A stretch of 64,000 nt of DNA from Nocardioides sp. URHA0020 (GTDB lineage Bacteria > Actinomycetota > Actinomycetes > Propionibacteriales > Nocardioidaceae), in NCBI RefSeq assembly GCF_000620705.1, contig NZ_KK211169.1, positions 1 to 64,000 on the forward strand, written 5' to 3'. Positions within the stretch are counted from its first letter, which is position 1. Every line of letters begins with the position of its first letter. The notes below the pieces were generated by a model, which made no database searches, was not told the origin of the DNA, and worked only from the letters and a program-made list of their open reading frames with translations. Position numbers and translations under genes: made by a program. Positions 50,288-59,772 of the stretch are shown piece after piece.

Positions 50288-51025
50288 TCAGACGGTCTCG
50301 TCGACCCGGTCGGTGGCGCGCGCGTCGGCGCTGGCCTGCTGCTCCTTGGAGGGCAGCACGAACCGGTAGCCGACGTTGCGCACGGTGCCGATCAGCGTCT
50401 CGTTCTCGACGCCGAGCTTGGCGCGCAGGCGCCGGACGTGGACGTCGACGGTGCGGGTGCCACCGAAGTAGTCGTAGCCCCACACCTCCTGCAGCAGCTG
50501 CTGCCGGCTGAAGACCCGGCCGGGGTGCTGGGCCAGGAACTTCAGGAGCTCGAACTCCTTGAAGGTCAGGTCGAGCGGCCGGCCGCTGATCTTGGCGGTG
50601 TACGTCGCGTCGTCCACCACCACCTCGCCGGAGCGGATGACGTGCGACTCCGGGTCATCGGCCTCGCGGCGGGCGTGCAGGCGACCGATCGTCAGCTTGA
50701 TGCGCGCCTCGAGCTCGGCGGGGCCGCAGGTGTGCAGCACGACGTCGTCCATGCCCCAGTCGTGCAGCACGACGGCGAGGCCGCCCTCGGTGCAGACCAG
50801 GAGGACGGGCACGTCGGTGCCGGTGGTGCGGATCAGCCGGCACAGGTCACGGGCGTGGGCGAGGTCCTGGCGACCGTCGACCAGGAGCAGGTCGGAGTCG
50901 GGCGCCTCGAGGAGGGCGCTGCCCTCGGACGGCAGGATCTTGACCTGGTGGCCGAGCAGCGAGAGGGCCGGCAGGACCTCCGCAGACGGCTGGAGGGCGC
51001 TGGTGAGAAGCAGGAGCGTGCTCAT
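50288..51025 (-). CDS. glnR: GlnR-type nitrogen response regulator
   Basis: A 245-aa OmpR-family regulator. The first half is an atypical receiver ([30 protein letters not shown]), as in Streptomyces GlnR, which acts without phosphorylation. The DNA-binding part is nearly invariant: [51 protein letters not shown]. It regulates nitrogen assimilation. ATG 51025 follows GGAGGAGACC. Its C-terminal tail is variable and acidic. Confidence 0.93.
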   Translation of the reverse strand: MSTLLLLTSALQPSAEVLPALSLLGHQVKILPSEGSALLEAPDSDLLLVDGRQDLAHARDLCRLIRTTGTDVPVLLVCTEGGLAVVLHDWGMDDVVLHTCGPAELEARIKLTIGRLHARREADDPESHVIRSGEVVVDDATYTAKISGRPLDLTFKEFELLKFLAQHPGRVFSRQQLLQEVWGYDYFGGTRTVDVHVRRLRAKLGVENETLIGTVRNVGYRFVLPSKEQQASADARATDRVDETV

Positions 51026-51112
51026 GAGATGGTCTCCTCCCGGATGGGGCGGGGACCGAAACGCAACACTGGGCTTCGGCCAATCACTCGACCTGGTGAA
51101 CAATACCGAAAC

Positions 51113-51415
51113 ATGGGCGTCTCATTGGAACCTTCCAACGGAAATGAGACCGACATCATCCGCGTCCACTACTGGGCGTCCGCACGCGCGGCCGCCGGGG
51201 TCAAGGGCGACGACCTGTCGGTCGAGGGACCGATCACGCTGAGCGAGGTCGTACGCCGCGCGCTCGCGCTGCACCCGGGCACCCGACTGCCCGAGGTCCT
51301 TCAGGTCTGCTCGACGCTGGTCGGCGACCGACCCGTCAGCACCGACGACCCGGGCGAGGTCATCGTGCGGCCGGGGGAGTCGGTGGAGTTCCTGCCGCCC
51401 TTCGCCGGCGGCTGA
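51113..51415 (+). CDS. MoaD/ThiS-family sulfur carrier
   Basis: A 100-aa ubiquitin-like protein: [20 protein letters not shown] at the N-terminus and [10 protein letters not shown] at the end, with the diglycine that is adenylated and thiocarboxylated. The partner (molybdopterin synthase or another sulfur acceptor) is not adjacent. The 3' end overlaps the convergent VanZ gene by 56 bp. Confidence 0.85.
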   Translation: MGVSLEPSNGNETDIIRVHYWASARAAAGVKGDDLSVEGPITLSEVVRRALALHPGTRLPEVLQVCSTLVGDRPVSTDDPGEVIVRPGESVEFLPPFAGG

Positions 51416-51812
51416 GCGCGACCACCCCCGCGCCGACCAGGCCGCCGAGGGTGTTGGCGACGATGTCGACGTACGACGCCGTGCGGCTCGGGAGCACCAG
51501 GCCCTGGGTGAGCTCGACGAGCCCCGCGACGAGGAAGGCGTACGCCGTCCAGTCGCGCCACGTCGTACGCGGCCACACCAGCGATCCGAGCGCGGAGACC
51601 GGCGCCAGGATCGCCACGTTGCACAGGAACTCCGCGCGCTCCTGGGTGGCGGTCTCCGGCGAGAAGCCGAGCCAGACCCCCAGATCGCTGACCCAGGACG
51701 CCATCGTGGACTGGGTGCCCGACGTCGGCGCCAGCAGGGCGATGCCGAGGAGGGCCGAGTAGCCGACGAGGGCGACGATCAGCCTGCGCTGCGTCGAGCC
51801 GGTGACCTCCAT
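51360..51812 (-). CDS. VanZ-family membrane protein
   Basis: A 150-aa protein with about four membrane segments: LIVALVGYSALLGIALLAPT, NVAILAPVSALGSLVW, AYAFLVAGLVELTQGLVL and [36 protein letters not shown] is the VanZ signature. Role unknown apart from occasional teicoplanin tolerance. ATG 51812 is used. Confidence 0.85.
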   Translation of the reverse strand: MEVTGSTQRRLIVALVGYSALLGIALLAPTSGTQSTMASWVSDLGVWLGFSPETATQERAEFLCNVAILAPVSALGSLVWPRTTWRDWTAYAFLVAGLVELTQGLVLPSRTASYVDIVANTLGGLVGAGVVALSRRRRAAGTPPTPPAAR

Positions 51813-51870
51813 GACGCCGAACGCTCTCACAGCTCCGGAATGTCGGGCGGACCGCGGTGGTTGCCGCCAC

Positions 51871-52365
51871 ATGAGCAGTGGAGCGTGGGTCGTCGTCGCG
51901 GCGGTGGTGCTCGGCGTCGGCTTCGGTCTCTACCGGATGCTGACCGACGGCCGGTTCCGCGGCACGCACCAGGTCCGGCACGCGGACAGCGCTGACAACG
52001 CGGACAACGCCGCCGCGGCCGAAGCGCCCGGCGCGCCGGCGCCGAGCCCGGAAGCCGCCTGGACCGACGTGGTCGCCTCGATCCCGGACGCCACGCTCGG
52101 CGAGAGGGCGACCCTGCTGCAGTTCTCCTCGGCGTTCTGCGCCCCCTGCCGGGCGACCCGACGGACCCTGTCGGAGGTCGCCACCCTGGTGCCCGGCGTC
52201 GAGCACCTCGAGGTCGACGCCGAGCACCACCTCGAGCTCGTACGCCGGCTCGGCATCCTCCGCACGCCGACCACGCTGGTGCTCGACGCCGCGGGCCGCG
52301 AGGTCAACCGAGCTGCCGGTGCGCCGCGCAAGGAGCAGGTCCTGCAGGCGCTGGCGAGGGCGTGA
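51871..52365 (+). CDS. Membrane-anchored thioredoxin-family protein
   Basis: A 164-aa protein with one N-terminal membrane helix (VVVAAVVLGVGFGLYRML) and a thioredoxin domain containing FSSAFCAPCRATRRTL (active site CAPC) and ILRTPTTLVLDAAGREV (cis-Pro). Topology is uncertain, either cytosolic face or outer face. It heads the sulfur-metabolism cluster with the DUF4395, sulfurtransferase and DUF1416 genes. Confidence 0.85.
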   Translation: MSSGAWVVVAAVVLGVGFGLYRMLTDGRFRGTHQVRHADSADNADNAAAAEAPGAPAPSPEAAWTDVVASIPDATLGERATLLQFSSAFCAPCRATRRTLSEVATLVPGVEHLEVDAEHHLELVRRLGILRTPTTLVLDAAGREVNRAAGAPRKEQVLQALARA

Positions 52366-52445
52366 TGTCCGCGATGTGGACAACCGTCTCGGGCAATGAG
52401 ACGCGGATTGTCGGCACGGCGTACGCGCTCCCTACTCTGGACGAC

Positions 52446-52523
52446 ATGTCCTCGACCTTGCTCACCAAGCGCCGCGCAGTGGATCACTGCCGCACGCGCT
52501 CGGCGCTCTGTCGAATGCGCTGA
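52446..52523 (+). CDS. Putative leader peptide of the sulfur operon
   Basis: A 25-aa reading frame beginning MSSTLLTKRRAVDHCRTRSA and ending LCRMR. The pattern L-T-(K/R)RR-x-VD-x-CR...LCR fits the short actinobacterial leader peptides found before sulfur-assimilation genes, in which Cys codons may sense cysteine supply. It lies 69 bp before the DUF4395 start. Attenuation by translation is inference. Confidence 0.7.
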   Translation: MSSTLLTKRRAVDHCRTRSALCRMR

Positions 52524-52592
52524 CCGAGCCGCGCCCTCAGCTTCCTCGCTGACCTGCGTGGTCCCGTCCACGCCAACGTCCGCAGGAGAGAC

Positions 52593-53051
52593 ATGTCCTC
52601 GATCACCACGCCGCAGCACGCCGGTCCGGGCGCCGGCATCGACCCGCGCGGTCCGCAGTTCGCCGCCGGGCTGACCTCGCTGGTGCTGATCGTCGTCCTG
52701 CTGCTGGCCCCCAGCACGGCAGCGACCGTGCTCCTCGGCGTCCAGGCCCTGCTGTTCGCGGTCGGGGCGGCCCGCGGGGTCCAGCACACGCCGTACTCCT
52801 GGCTCTTCCGGACGGTGGTGCGGCCCCGGCTCGGTCCCCCCGACGATCTCGAGGACCCGGCGCCGCCGCGGTTCGCCCAGACGGTCGGCCTCGGCTTCGC
52901 GCTGGTCGGGCTGGTGGCATTCATCGCCGGCGCCGACCTGCTCGGTGAGATCGCGGTCGGCTTCGCGCTGGTCGCGGCGCTGCTCAACGCGGTCTTCCGC
53001 TTCTGCCTCGGCTGCGAGATGTACCTCCTCCTCAAGCGGATCGGTGGTTGA
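52593..53051 (+). CDS. DUF4395 family membrane protein
   Basis: A 152-aa protein with about four membrane segments and the C-terminal FRFCLGCEMYLLLKRIG, in which CLGCEMY is the DUF4395 signature. Such genes usually lie between a thioredoxin and a sulfurtransferase, as here. The function is unknown but it is tied to thiosulfate or sulfane sulfur use. Confidence 0.88.
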   Translation: MSSITTPQHAGPGAGIDPRGPQFAAGLTSLVLIVVLLLAPSTAATVLLGVQALLFAVGAARGVQHTPYSWLFRTVVRPRLGPPDDLEDPAPPRFAQTVGLGFALVGLVAFIAGADLLGEIAVGFALVAALLNAVFRFCLGCEMYLLLKRIGG

Positions 53052-53128
53052 GGAAGGACGAAGTCCTGTCTCGAAACCACTCCACACACCCCCGCGCCTC
53101 TTCCTCGGCGCACAAGAAAGGTAGAAAC

Positions 53129-53977
53129 ATGACCCGCGAGAACACCCTTGTCACCGCCCAGTGGGTGGCGGACAACCTCAACGACCCGAAGGTGGTGCTG
53201 ATCGAGGTCGACGAGGACACCACGGCGTACGACAAGGGCCACATCGAGGGCGCCATCAAGCTCGACTGGACGACCGACCTCCAGGACCAGGTGCGTCGCG
53301 ACTTCGTCAGCAAGGAGCAGTTCGAGGCGCTCCTCTCGAGCCGCGGGGTCGCGAACGACGACACCGTCGTGCTCTACGGCGGCAACAACAACTGGTTCGC
53401 GGCCTACGCCTACTGGTACTTCAAGCTGTACGGCCACCAGGACGTCAAGCTCCTCGACGGTGGCCGCAAGAAGTGGGAGCTCGACTCCCGCGAGCTCACC
53501 GCCACCCTGCCGAGCCGCGAGGCGACGTCGTACACGGCGCAGGAGCAGGACTCCTCGATCCGTGCCTTCCGTGACGAGACCGTCGCGGCGATCGGCGTCA
53601 AGAACCTGGTCGACGTGCGCAGCCCTGACGAGTACGCCGGCCGCCTCCTCGCGCCGGCCCACCTCCCGCAGGAGCAGGCGCAGCGCGCCGGCCACGTGCC
53701 CACCTCGATCAACGTGCCGTGGAGCAAGGCGGCCAACGACGACGGCACCTTCAAGTCCGACGACGAGCTGCGCGAGATCTACGGCGCTGCGGGCCTCGAC
53801 GACACCAAGGAGACCATCGCGCTGTGCCGTATCGGCGAGCGCTCGTCGCACACCTGGTTCGTGCTCAAGGAGCTGCTCGGCCACCAGTCGGTCAAGAACT
53901 ACGACGGCTCCTGGACCGAGTACGGCTCGCTCGTCGGCGTGCCCGTCGCCCTGGGCGACGAGCCCGGTGAAGCCTGA
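53129..53977 (+). CDS. sseA: Thiosulfate/3-mercaptopyruvate sulfurtransferase
   Basis: A 282-aa double rhodanese. The N-terminal inactive domain has GHIEGAIKLDWTTDLQD and VVLYGGNNNWFAAYAYWYFK; the C-terminal has NLVDVRSPDEYAGRLLAP and the catalytic loop ALCRIGERSSHTWFVL with Cys. It transfers sulfane sulfur to cyanide or thiol. ATG 53129 follows GAAAGGTAG. Its TGA overlaps the DUF1416 ATG by one base. Confidence 0.94.
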   Translation: MTRENTLVTAQWVADNLNDPKVVLIEVDEDTTAYDKGHIEGAIKLDWTTDLQDQVRRDFVSKEQFEALLSSRGVANDDTVVLYGGNNNWFAAYAYWYFKLYGHQDVKLLDGGRKKWELDSRELTATLPSREATSYTAQEQDSSIRAFRDETVAAIGVKNLVDVRSPDEYAGRLLAPAHLPQEQAQRAGHVPTSINVPWSKAANDDGTFKSDDELREIYGAAGLDDTKETIALCRIGERSSHTWFVLKELLGHQSVKNYDGSWTEYGSLVGVPVALGDEPGEA

Positions 53978-54273
53978 TGTGCGGGGCGACTGAAGGGGGC
54001 CTGTCCCTCGACGGCATCGACGTGAAGAAGGAAGCGATCGTCCAGGGGCAGGTGCTGCGCGACGGCGAGCCGGTCGGCAACGCCTACGTGCGCCTGCTCG
54101 ACCGCACGGGCGAGTTCACCGCCGAGGTCCCGACCTCGGCGAGCGGGCACTTCCGGTTCTTCGCCGGCGACGGCGAGTGGACGCTGCGCACCCTGGCGCC
54201 CCAGGCCGACCCGGTCGACAACGCGGTCACCGCAGCCGTCGGCAGCGTCGCCGAGGTCGTCGTCGCGATCTGA
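53977..54273 (+). CDS. DUF1416 protein
   Basis: A 98-aa protein: MCGATEGGLSLDGIDVKKEA, then VQGQVLRDGEPVGNAYVRLL, the transthyretin-like carboxypeptidase-regulatory-like fold. It is nearly always downstream of a sulfurtransferase in actinobacteria. Function unknown. It ends 6 bp before a strong terminator. Confidence 0.9.
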   Translation: MCGATEGGLSLDGIDVKKEAIVQGQVLRDGEPVGNAYVRLLDRTGEFTAEVPTSASGHFRFFAGDGEWTLRTLAPQADPVDNAVTAAVGSVAEVVVAI

Positions 54274-54279
54274 TTGCGA

Positions 54280-54318
54280 GCAGCAGGGGCTCCCGCCGGT
54301 GGCGGGAGCCCCTGCTGC
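54280..54318 (+). terminator. Strong terminator after the sulfur operon
   Basis: GCAGCAGGGGCTCCCGCC and GGCGGGAGCCCCTGCTGC form an 18-bp perfect stem with a three-base loop. Confidence 0.85.
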
Positions 54319-54582
54319 ATCTCGGCAGGTGGGATAACCGAGTGAAGTGGTCCAGATCACTTCGGCCCTCGACCCCCAGTGCCAGGCGCCGTTCGCAATA
54401 GCCCGAACGGGTCACTATCGGCCCCTGGGGCGTGAACATGAGGGAAAGCTACCGACGGGTCCGTGACGAAGGCGTAAATTCTGCGCCTCTCGCGCTCCAA
54501 GATCACGCGACGACAGCACATATCCCCAATCTTTGTGATTGGATTGCCGCTCCAGACCCGAGTTACCTCATGGGGAGTCCCA

Positions 54583-54993
54583 ATGAAGAAGTTCCTTTCC
54601 GGCTTGATCGCAGCGTTCATGCTGTCGGCTGGCTTTGTTGCGGTCTCCGCTGAGACCGCGCAGGCCGCGTGCAAGCCCACCCGCTACGTGCAGTGCACCG
54701 CCACGACGCCCAAGGCGTCCGTGCCGAAGAAGGTCAAGAAGAACAAGAAGGCCAAGGTCGGCGTCACGATCCGCACCCAGGGCAACAAGAAGGCCCTGGG
54801 CACCGTCACGGTCGTCATCAGGGGCCCGAAGGGCTTCAAGACCTACAAGAAGACGGTCTCCTACAAGGGCAAGCGGATCTCGGTCCTGACGTCCAAGTTC
54901 AAGAAGAAGGGCACCTACAAGGTGACCATCATCTTCAAGGGCAAGAGCCCCTTCAAGGACTCGAAGAAGACCTACACGATCAAGGTCAAGTAG
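54583..54993 (+). CDS. Secreted Lys-rich protein with Ig-like domain
   Basis: A 136-aa exported protein. MKKFLSGLIAAFMLSAGFVA then SAETAQAACK gives a signal peptide cut after AQA. The mature part is a repeat-poor, very basic beta domain (VKVTIRTQ-like VGVTIRTQGNKKALGTVTVV; KGTYKVTIIFKGKSPFKDSK), typical of bacterial Ig-like sheets. GGGGAG precedes ATG 54583. The gene is monocistronic with a terminator. The 264-bp space upstream (54319-54582) shows no other feature. Confidence 0.75.
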   Translation: MKKFLSGLIAAFMLSAGFVAVSAETAQAACKPTRYVQCTATTPKASVPKKVKKNKKAKVGVTIRTQGNKKALGTVTVVIRGPKGFKTYKKTVSYKGKRISVLTSKFKKKGTYKVTIIFKGKSPFKDSKKTYTIKVK

Positions 54994-55010
54994 TCATCTG
55001 ACTTCTGCGC

Positions 55011-55043
55011 GAAGGGAGCGTCGGCATCGCCGACGCTCCCTTC
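55011..55043 (+). terminator. Terminator after the secreted basic protein
   Basis: GAAGGGAGCGTCGGC and GCCGACGCTCCCTTC pair perfectly (15 bp) around a three-base loop. Confidence 0.8.
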
Positions 55044-55111
55044 GTCACATTTCGACAGCGTTCGCTGACACCGTGGCCAGGTGCCGCACTGACACTAGAT
55101 AGGTTCTCCGC

Positions 55112-56854
55112 ATGCGTAGACGCAGGGTCTGGTCGGCCATCTGGATCATCGTGGCCGCCGTCGTCCTGGCCGCTGCCTGGGCGGGTTGGACTGCCTACCG
55201 CGTCAACAGGGATCTCTCGGCCGCCGTCGGTGACGTCACGGTGCTGCGTCAGGCGATCGAGGATGGCGACGACGAAGCCGCCGATGCCGCGCTCGTCGAG
55301 CTTGAGGACCACAGCGGCTCGGCCGTCGGTCGAACCGACGGACCGACGTGGGCGCTCCTGGAGCACCTGCCGTCCGTCGGTGACGACGCCCGCGGCGTCT
55401 CCGTCGTCAGCGCCGTCGTCGAGGACCTGACCAAGGACGGCATCCGCCCTCTCGTGCAGGTGTCCAGCGATCTGGAGTCGATCGTCCCGAGTGGCGGCAT
55501 AATCGACCCCGCGGCCGTCGAGAGCCTCCAGCGGCCGGTGGCAACCGCCAGCGCCGCCTTCACCGTCGCAGACAATCGCCTGTCGGCAGAGGACTCGAGC
55601 GGGTACGTCCAACGATTGCGCGGCAAGTACCGCAACCTCGCCGGTCAGGTCGACGACGCAGCCACTGCGCTCGACAGTGCTGAGACGGCGGTCCAGGTCC
55701 TTCCGGCGATGCTGGGGGCGGACAGCCCACAGAACTACTTGCTCGTCTTCCAGAACAACGCTGAGATTCGCGCTACCGGCGGTCTGCCCGGAGCAGTCTC
55801 GCTAGTTCGGGCTGACGGCGGCGAGGTCAGCATGACCCGGCAGGTCGCGGCCAACACCTTCGGCTACACCGACAAGCCGGTCCTCCCACTCACCGCGGCC
55901 GAGGAGGAGATCTACGGCGACATCATGGGGACGTTCTTCCTCAATGCCAACCTTCAGCCCGACTTCCCACGCGCCTCTGACCTGTGGAAGGCGCGCTGGG
56001 AGCAGGTGTATCCGGAGAAGGTCGACGGGGTGCTCTCGATCGACCCGGTAGCAATCTCTTACGTCCTAGGTGCGACTGGCGCGATCAAGGTCGACGGCAT
56101 CACCCTGACCCAGGACAACGTCGTCGACGAGCTGCTGCACAAGGTCTATATCCGTTACAAGGATCCCGACGACCAGGACACGTTCTTCCGCGCTGTCGCC
56201 AGCACGATGTTCGATGCGATCTCCAACGGTACCGACGCGCCGCGAAACCTGATCTCTGCGCTCGCCCAGGGTGCGGGCGAGCATCGGGTCTACGTTCACG
56301 ATTTCAACGACGAGGTCCAGTCCGAACTCAGCGGCACGGCTGTCGCTGGTGAGCTCGTGACGAGGGCTGGGCGCGAACCGCAGGTGGGCGTCTACCTCAC
56401 GGACGCGACGGGCGCAAAGATGTCCTACTACCTGCGCTACGACGCCGCGGTGACTGCAACGTACTGCACCGACGACGTGCAGGGCCTGACAGGGCACCTT
56501 CGCCTGATGTCGGATGCGCCGACCGACGCCGCCAAGCTGCCGCCCTATCTCACGGGCGGAGGCTTGTACGGCGTGAAGGCCGGCAACCAGCTGGTGTTCA
56601 TTCGGCTGTACGGGCCGGTGGACGGCTCAGTCTCCGCCGTGGCTCTCAACAGCGAGCCCATCACTGGATTCCCAGCGGTCGACTCAAGAGGTCGCAAGGT
56701 GTTCACGGCGATCGTAGAGCTCAAGCCGCAACAGAAGGCGGACCTCACCTGGCAGATGAAGTCCGGTGCCCGCCAGACGGGCACCATCCGTGTCAGCGTC
56801 ACACCGTCGGTTGAGCAGGGCGACACCTCGTCCTTCGTTCGAAGCGCTTGTTGA
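55112..56854 (+). CDS. DUF4012 membrane-anchored protein
   Basis: A 580-aa protein with one N-terminal membrane helix (WIIVAAVVLAAAWAGWTAY). LLVFQNNAEIRATGGLPGAV is the DUF4012 signature and the rest is extracytoplasmic: ISYVLGATGAIKVDGITLTQ and the terminal tail. DUF4012 proteins sit in surface-polysaccharide clusters and are related in part to LytR-type phosphotransferases. Here it opens the polysaccharide cluster. Confidence 0.8.
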   Translation: MRRRRVWSAIWIIVAAVVLAAAWAGWTAYRVNRDLSAAVGDVTVLRQAIEDGDDEAADAALVELEDHSGSAVGRTDGPTWALLEHLPSVGDDARGVSVVSAVVEDLTKDGIRPLVQVSSDLESIVPSGGIIDPAAVESLQRPVATASAAFTVADNRLSAEDSSGYVQRLRGKYRNLAGQVDDAATALDSAETAVQVLPAMLGADSPQNYLLVFQNNAEIRATGGLPGAVSLVRADGGEVSMTRQVAANTFGYTDKPVLPLTAAEEEIYGDIMGTFFLNANLQPDFPRASDLWKARWEQVYPEKVDGVLSIDPVAISYVLGATGAIKVDGITLTQDNVVDELLHKVYIRYKDPDDQDTFFRAVASTMFDAISNGTDAPRNLISALAQGAGEHRVYVHDFNDEVQSELSGTAVAGELVTRAGREPQVGVYLTDATGAKMSYYLRYDAAVTATYCTDDVQGLTGHLRLMSDAPTDAAKLPPYLTGGGLYGVKAGNQLVFIRLYGPVDGSVSAVALNSEPITGFPAVDSRGRKVFTAIVELKPQQKADLTWQMKSGARQTGTIRVSVTPSVEQGDTSSFVRSAC

Positions 56855-57056
56855 TTCGCTATCCCGGCCGTCGATCGTAAGGGAACGCTTCGGCCGGCGC
56901 TATTTCTAACAATGGCGGTTCGAGCGCGGCTGTGAGAACCCTAGAACTCCGTCGATGCGTACACATGTAATTCCATCGCCCGTAACAGGCGATGCACTCG
57001 TGCACGGTAGACTGCCCGGGTTGTAGGTTAAATTAAAGTCGAAGTAAGGATGAGGC

Positions 57057-58010
57057 GTGAAAGCTTTAGTGACAGGTGTTGCGGGATTTATCGGAAGCAC
57101 CTTGGCGGCCCGCCTGCTCCAAAGCGACGACGTCGAGGTCGTCGGAGTTGACTGCTTTTCCGACTATTACTCTCCCGACATCAAGAGGCGCAATTTGTCG
57201 AGCCTCCTCACTAATAGTCGTTTCACATTCGTCGAAGCTGATCTCTCCACTGACCCAGTCGAGGAACTGGTCCGAGACGTGAACTGGATTTTCCACCAAG
57301 CAGGACAGCCTGGTGTACGGAAGTCGTGGGGAGCGGACTTCCAGATCTACGTCGACGCCAACGTCTCGGCGACTCAGCGACTGCTCGAGGCAAGTCGGGA
57401 GTCATCGTCGCTGAAGGCGTTCGTCTACGCATCGTCATCGTCTGTCTACGGCGATGCTGAGCGTTACCCCACTCGTGAGAGTGACCGACCGACGCCACTG
57501 AGCCCGTATGGCGTCACGAAACTCGCGGCAGAGCATCTCTGCGTCCTTTATGCCAAGAATTTTGGCGTGCCCACCACCTCCCTTCGATACTTCACTGTCT
57601 ACGGGCCCGGACAACGGCCCGACATGGCATTCCACAGGTTTGTAAGGGCTGCGATCAGCGATGAGTCTCTGACGGTCTTTGGCACGGGTGAGCAGGTACG
57701 GGAATTCACTCACGTCTCGGATATTGTTGCCGCCAATATCCTCACTGCACGGGCCGAGTTGCCTGGCGGCACGGTCATCAATCTTTCAGGCGGAAGTGCC
57801 GTTTCCGTGAATGAGGTATTGGATCAGATCGCTGATATTCACGGCTCTCCTCTTCGGGTCGAGCGGGGCAATCCCGTTCCCGGGGACGTCTTCCGAACCG
57901 GCGGCAGCACGGAGCTGGCCCAGACCCTCCTCGGGTGGAGCCCCGTCATTGGAATTCGCGAAGGCCTGGAAAGCGAGTACCACTGGATGGCCAAGTTGCT
58001 CGAGGGATGA
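57057..58010 (+). CDS. NAD-dependent sugar-nucleotide epimerase/dehydratase
   Basis: A 317-aa short-chain dehydrogenase: ALVTGVAGFIGSTLAARLLQ binds NAD, YASSSSVYGDAERYPTRESD and SPYGVTKLAAEH hold the Ser/Thr-Tyr-Lys triad (Tyr and Lys in YGVTK), and RYFTVYGPGQRPDMAFHRFV is the nucleotide-sugar loop, most like UDP-glucuronate or UDP-glucose 4-epimerases. GTG 57057 has AAGGATGAGG upstream. ATGA overlap with the next gene. Confidence 0.87.
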   Translation: MKALVTGVAGFIGSTLAARLLQSDDVEVVGVDCFSDYYSPDIKRRNLSSLLTNSRFTFVEADLSTDPVEELVRDVNWIFHQAGQPGVRKSWGADFQIYVDANVSATQRLLEASRESSSLKAFVYASSSSVYGDAERYPTRESDRPTPLSPYGVTKLAAEHLCVLYAKNFGVPTTSLRYFTVYGPGQRPDMAFHRFVRAAISDESLTVFGTGEQVREFTHVSDIVAANILTARAELPGGTVINLSGGSAVSVNEVLDQIADIHGSPLRVERGNPVPGDVFRTGGSTELAQTLLGWSPVIGIREGLESEYHWMAKLLEG

Positions 58011-59218
58011 CGATGCCGCACTCATCGATCGATGACGCCAGCATGGCAGCCGAGCTCGGCGCGACTTGGGTGGGACCCAAGCGGGTGGCGTTCGTTGTCA
58101 ACAACGACCGATCTTTCCTCAGCCACCGGGCGACTTGGGCGACGGCTTTGCAGGCCTCGGGGTCCTCGATCGTCGTCGTCGCGGAGGACACCGGTCGACG
58201 GGATCAGGTGGAGAGTTTAGGGATCAGGTTCATCGACGTTCGGATCGGCCGAGAGACCTCGAGTATCGCATCGACCCTGGTTGCTTCCCTGCGCATTCTG
58301 GTGGTTCTGCTGCGACTTCGACCGAAGACGGTGTTCTTGTCGGCGTCGGTCGCTTACACGATCGGGTGGCCCGCCGCCCTGATTCTTAGGCGCAGCAAAT
58401 TCATTCGGTTGATCGCGGGCGCCGGGATGGCCATGTCGGAGTCCAGGATGGGGTCGCTCGGCAGCAGGGTCGTGGTTGCTTCCGCGAGGACGTCCGCACG
58501 ACTTCGAAACGTCTGGACCGTCTTCCAGATCGAGCAGGACCGGGAGCTCTTCGGCCGGTATCAGATGTATCACGCCGATCGCGCGTCCCTCGTACCCGGG
58601 ACGGGCATTCGCGCGGAGGGCTGGGCGCGGGACGACGCTGGCCCGATGGCCCCGCCGCGAAAGGTTCTCTTTGCGTCCCGTATCTACTGGGAGAAGGGCA
58701 TCGGCGAGTTCATCGACGCCGCACAGCTCCTACTGGGCGAACCTTTCGAGTTCGTCGTCGCCGGCGGATTCGACGAGGGGGTGGAGTCGGCGATCGACCC
58801 GGCGACCGTCGAGCGTTGGCTGGCACTGCCAAACGTCCAGTTTACGGGACACGTCGACAACATGAGGGCGCTGCTTACCGATGCGTGGCTCCTGGTCTTT
58901 CCGACCAAGCATCCGGAAGGTACCCCCCGCATCCTGATCGAGGCTGCGGCCAACGGGCTCCCCGTGTTGTGTTCGAATATTGCCGGCTGCGTGGCGGTCG
59001 TCGAGCACCAGCGCACGGGAATCGTGATGGACTCGACCGACGCGGCAGTCATTGCATCTTGGATCCGTAAGCTCGACCAGGACGACGAGCAGTGGCGTCG
59101 CCTCAGCAACGAGGCTCAGGAAGCCGCACAGAAGCGCTTCGATCTGTCTGTGGTCCTGCCCGACATCTTGGCGCTGGCTGGCGCGCACGAGAGGGTCGCC
59201 AGCGGCCGAGTGAGCTGA
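58007..59218 (+). CDS. Glycosyltransferase family 4
   Basis: A 403-aa GT-B transferase: N-terminal KRVAFVVNNDRSFLSHRATW, central ILFASRIYWEKGIGEFIDAA-type VLFASRIYWEKGI, GTPRILIEAAANGLPVLCSN is the donor-sugar E-x7-E-like motif. It probably adds a sugar to the lipid-linked repeat unit. ATG 58007 is coupled to the epimerase by ATGA. Confidence 0.87.
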   Translation: MTMPHSSIDDASMAAELGATWVGPKRVAFVVNNDRSFLSHRATWATALQASGSSIVVVAEDTGRRDQVESLGIRFIDVRIGRETSSIASTLVASLRILVVLLRLRPKTVFLSASVAYTIGWPAALILRRSKFIRLIAGAGMAMSESRMGSLGSRVVVASARTSARLRNVWTVFQIEQDRELFGRYQMYHADRASLVPGTGIRAEGWARDDAGPMAPPRKVLFASRIYWEKGIGEFIDAAQLLLGEPFEFVVAGGFDEGVESAIDPATVERWLALPNVQFTGHVDNMRALLTDAWLLVFPTKHPEGTPRILIEAAANGLPVLCSNIAGCVAVVEHQRTGIVMDSTDAAVIASWIRKLDQDDEQWRRLSNEAQEAAQKRFDLSVVLPDILALAGAHERVASGRVS

Positions 59219-59228
59219 GACGGCTGGG

Positions 59229-59741
59229 TCAGCCTCCGCTAGCCAGTCCCCCGCCGAACTTTGCTGGGATAATCCGTGCTGGAACTCCGACAGCGGTGGC
59301 GTAGTCGGGCACGTCAGTCAGCACCACCGCGTTGGCGCCGATCTGTGCACCGTTGCCGACCCTGATCTCACCGATGACTTTGCTTCCGGCTCCGAGATAC
59401 ACGTCGTTGCCGATCACCGGCCAGAGATAGTTCCTGTTCCCGACGGTGACGCCTTGCTGAATGTGGCAGTTCGTGCCGATCGCAGCTCGGGGACCGATCA
59501 CAACGCCCTGCGGGTGGAACAGCTGGAGCCCCCGCCCGATGTCGGCCTGCCAGGCGAGATCGGCACCGGTCAGGACATGGTTGAACTGCTTGATCGCGAA
59601 GGCTGGGAGGGGGTGGACGCGGCCAGCCAATTGGGAGAGACGGAACAAGAACACGCACCATCCGCGAACAGTCGCCAACTTGCCGAGCCCTTGCGATCCG
59701 TCTGTCAGGTCCTGGGTCAGAAACCGCAGAGTCGCACTCAT
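59229..59741 (-). CDS. Hexapeptide-repeat acyltransferase (CysE/WcaF-like)
   Basis: A 170-aa left-handed beta-helix protein: GRGLQLFHPQGVVIGPRAAI, GTNCHIQQGVTVGNRNYLWP, VYLGAGSKVIGEIRVGNGAQ then GVPARII. It acetylates serine or a sugar hydroxyl; its setting among polysaccharide genes favours a sugar. It is convergent with the GT4 gene and in the same direction as the Wzy-like gene. Confidence 0.82.
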   Translation of the reverse strand: MSATLRFLTQDLTDGSQGLGKLATVRGWCVFLFRLSQLAGRVHPLPAFAIKQFNHVLTGADLAWQADIGRGLQLFHPQGVVIGPRAAIGTNCHIQQGVTVGNRNYLWPVIGNDVYLGAGSKVIGEIRVGNGAQIGANAVVLTDVPDYATAVGVPARIIPAKFGGGLASGG

Positions 59742-59772
59742 GTCACAAGCCTAATGTGGGAGGCGTCCACGG

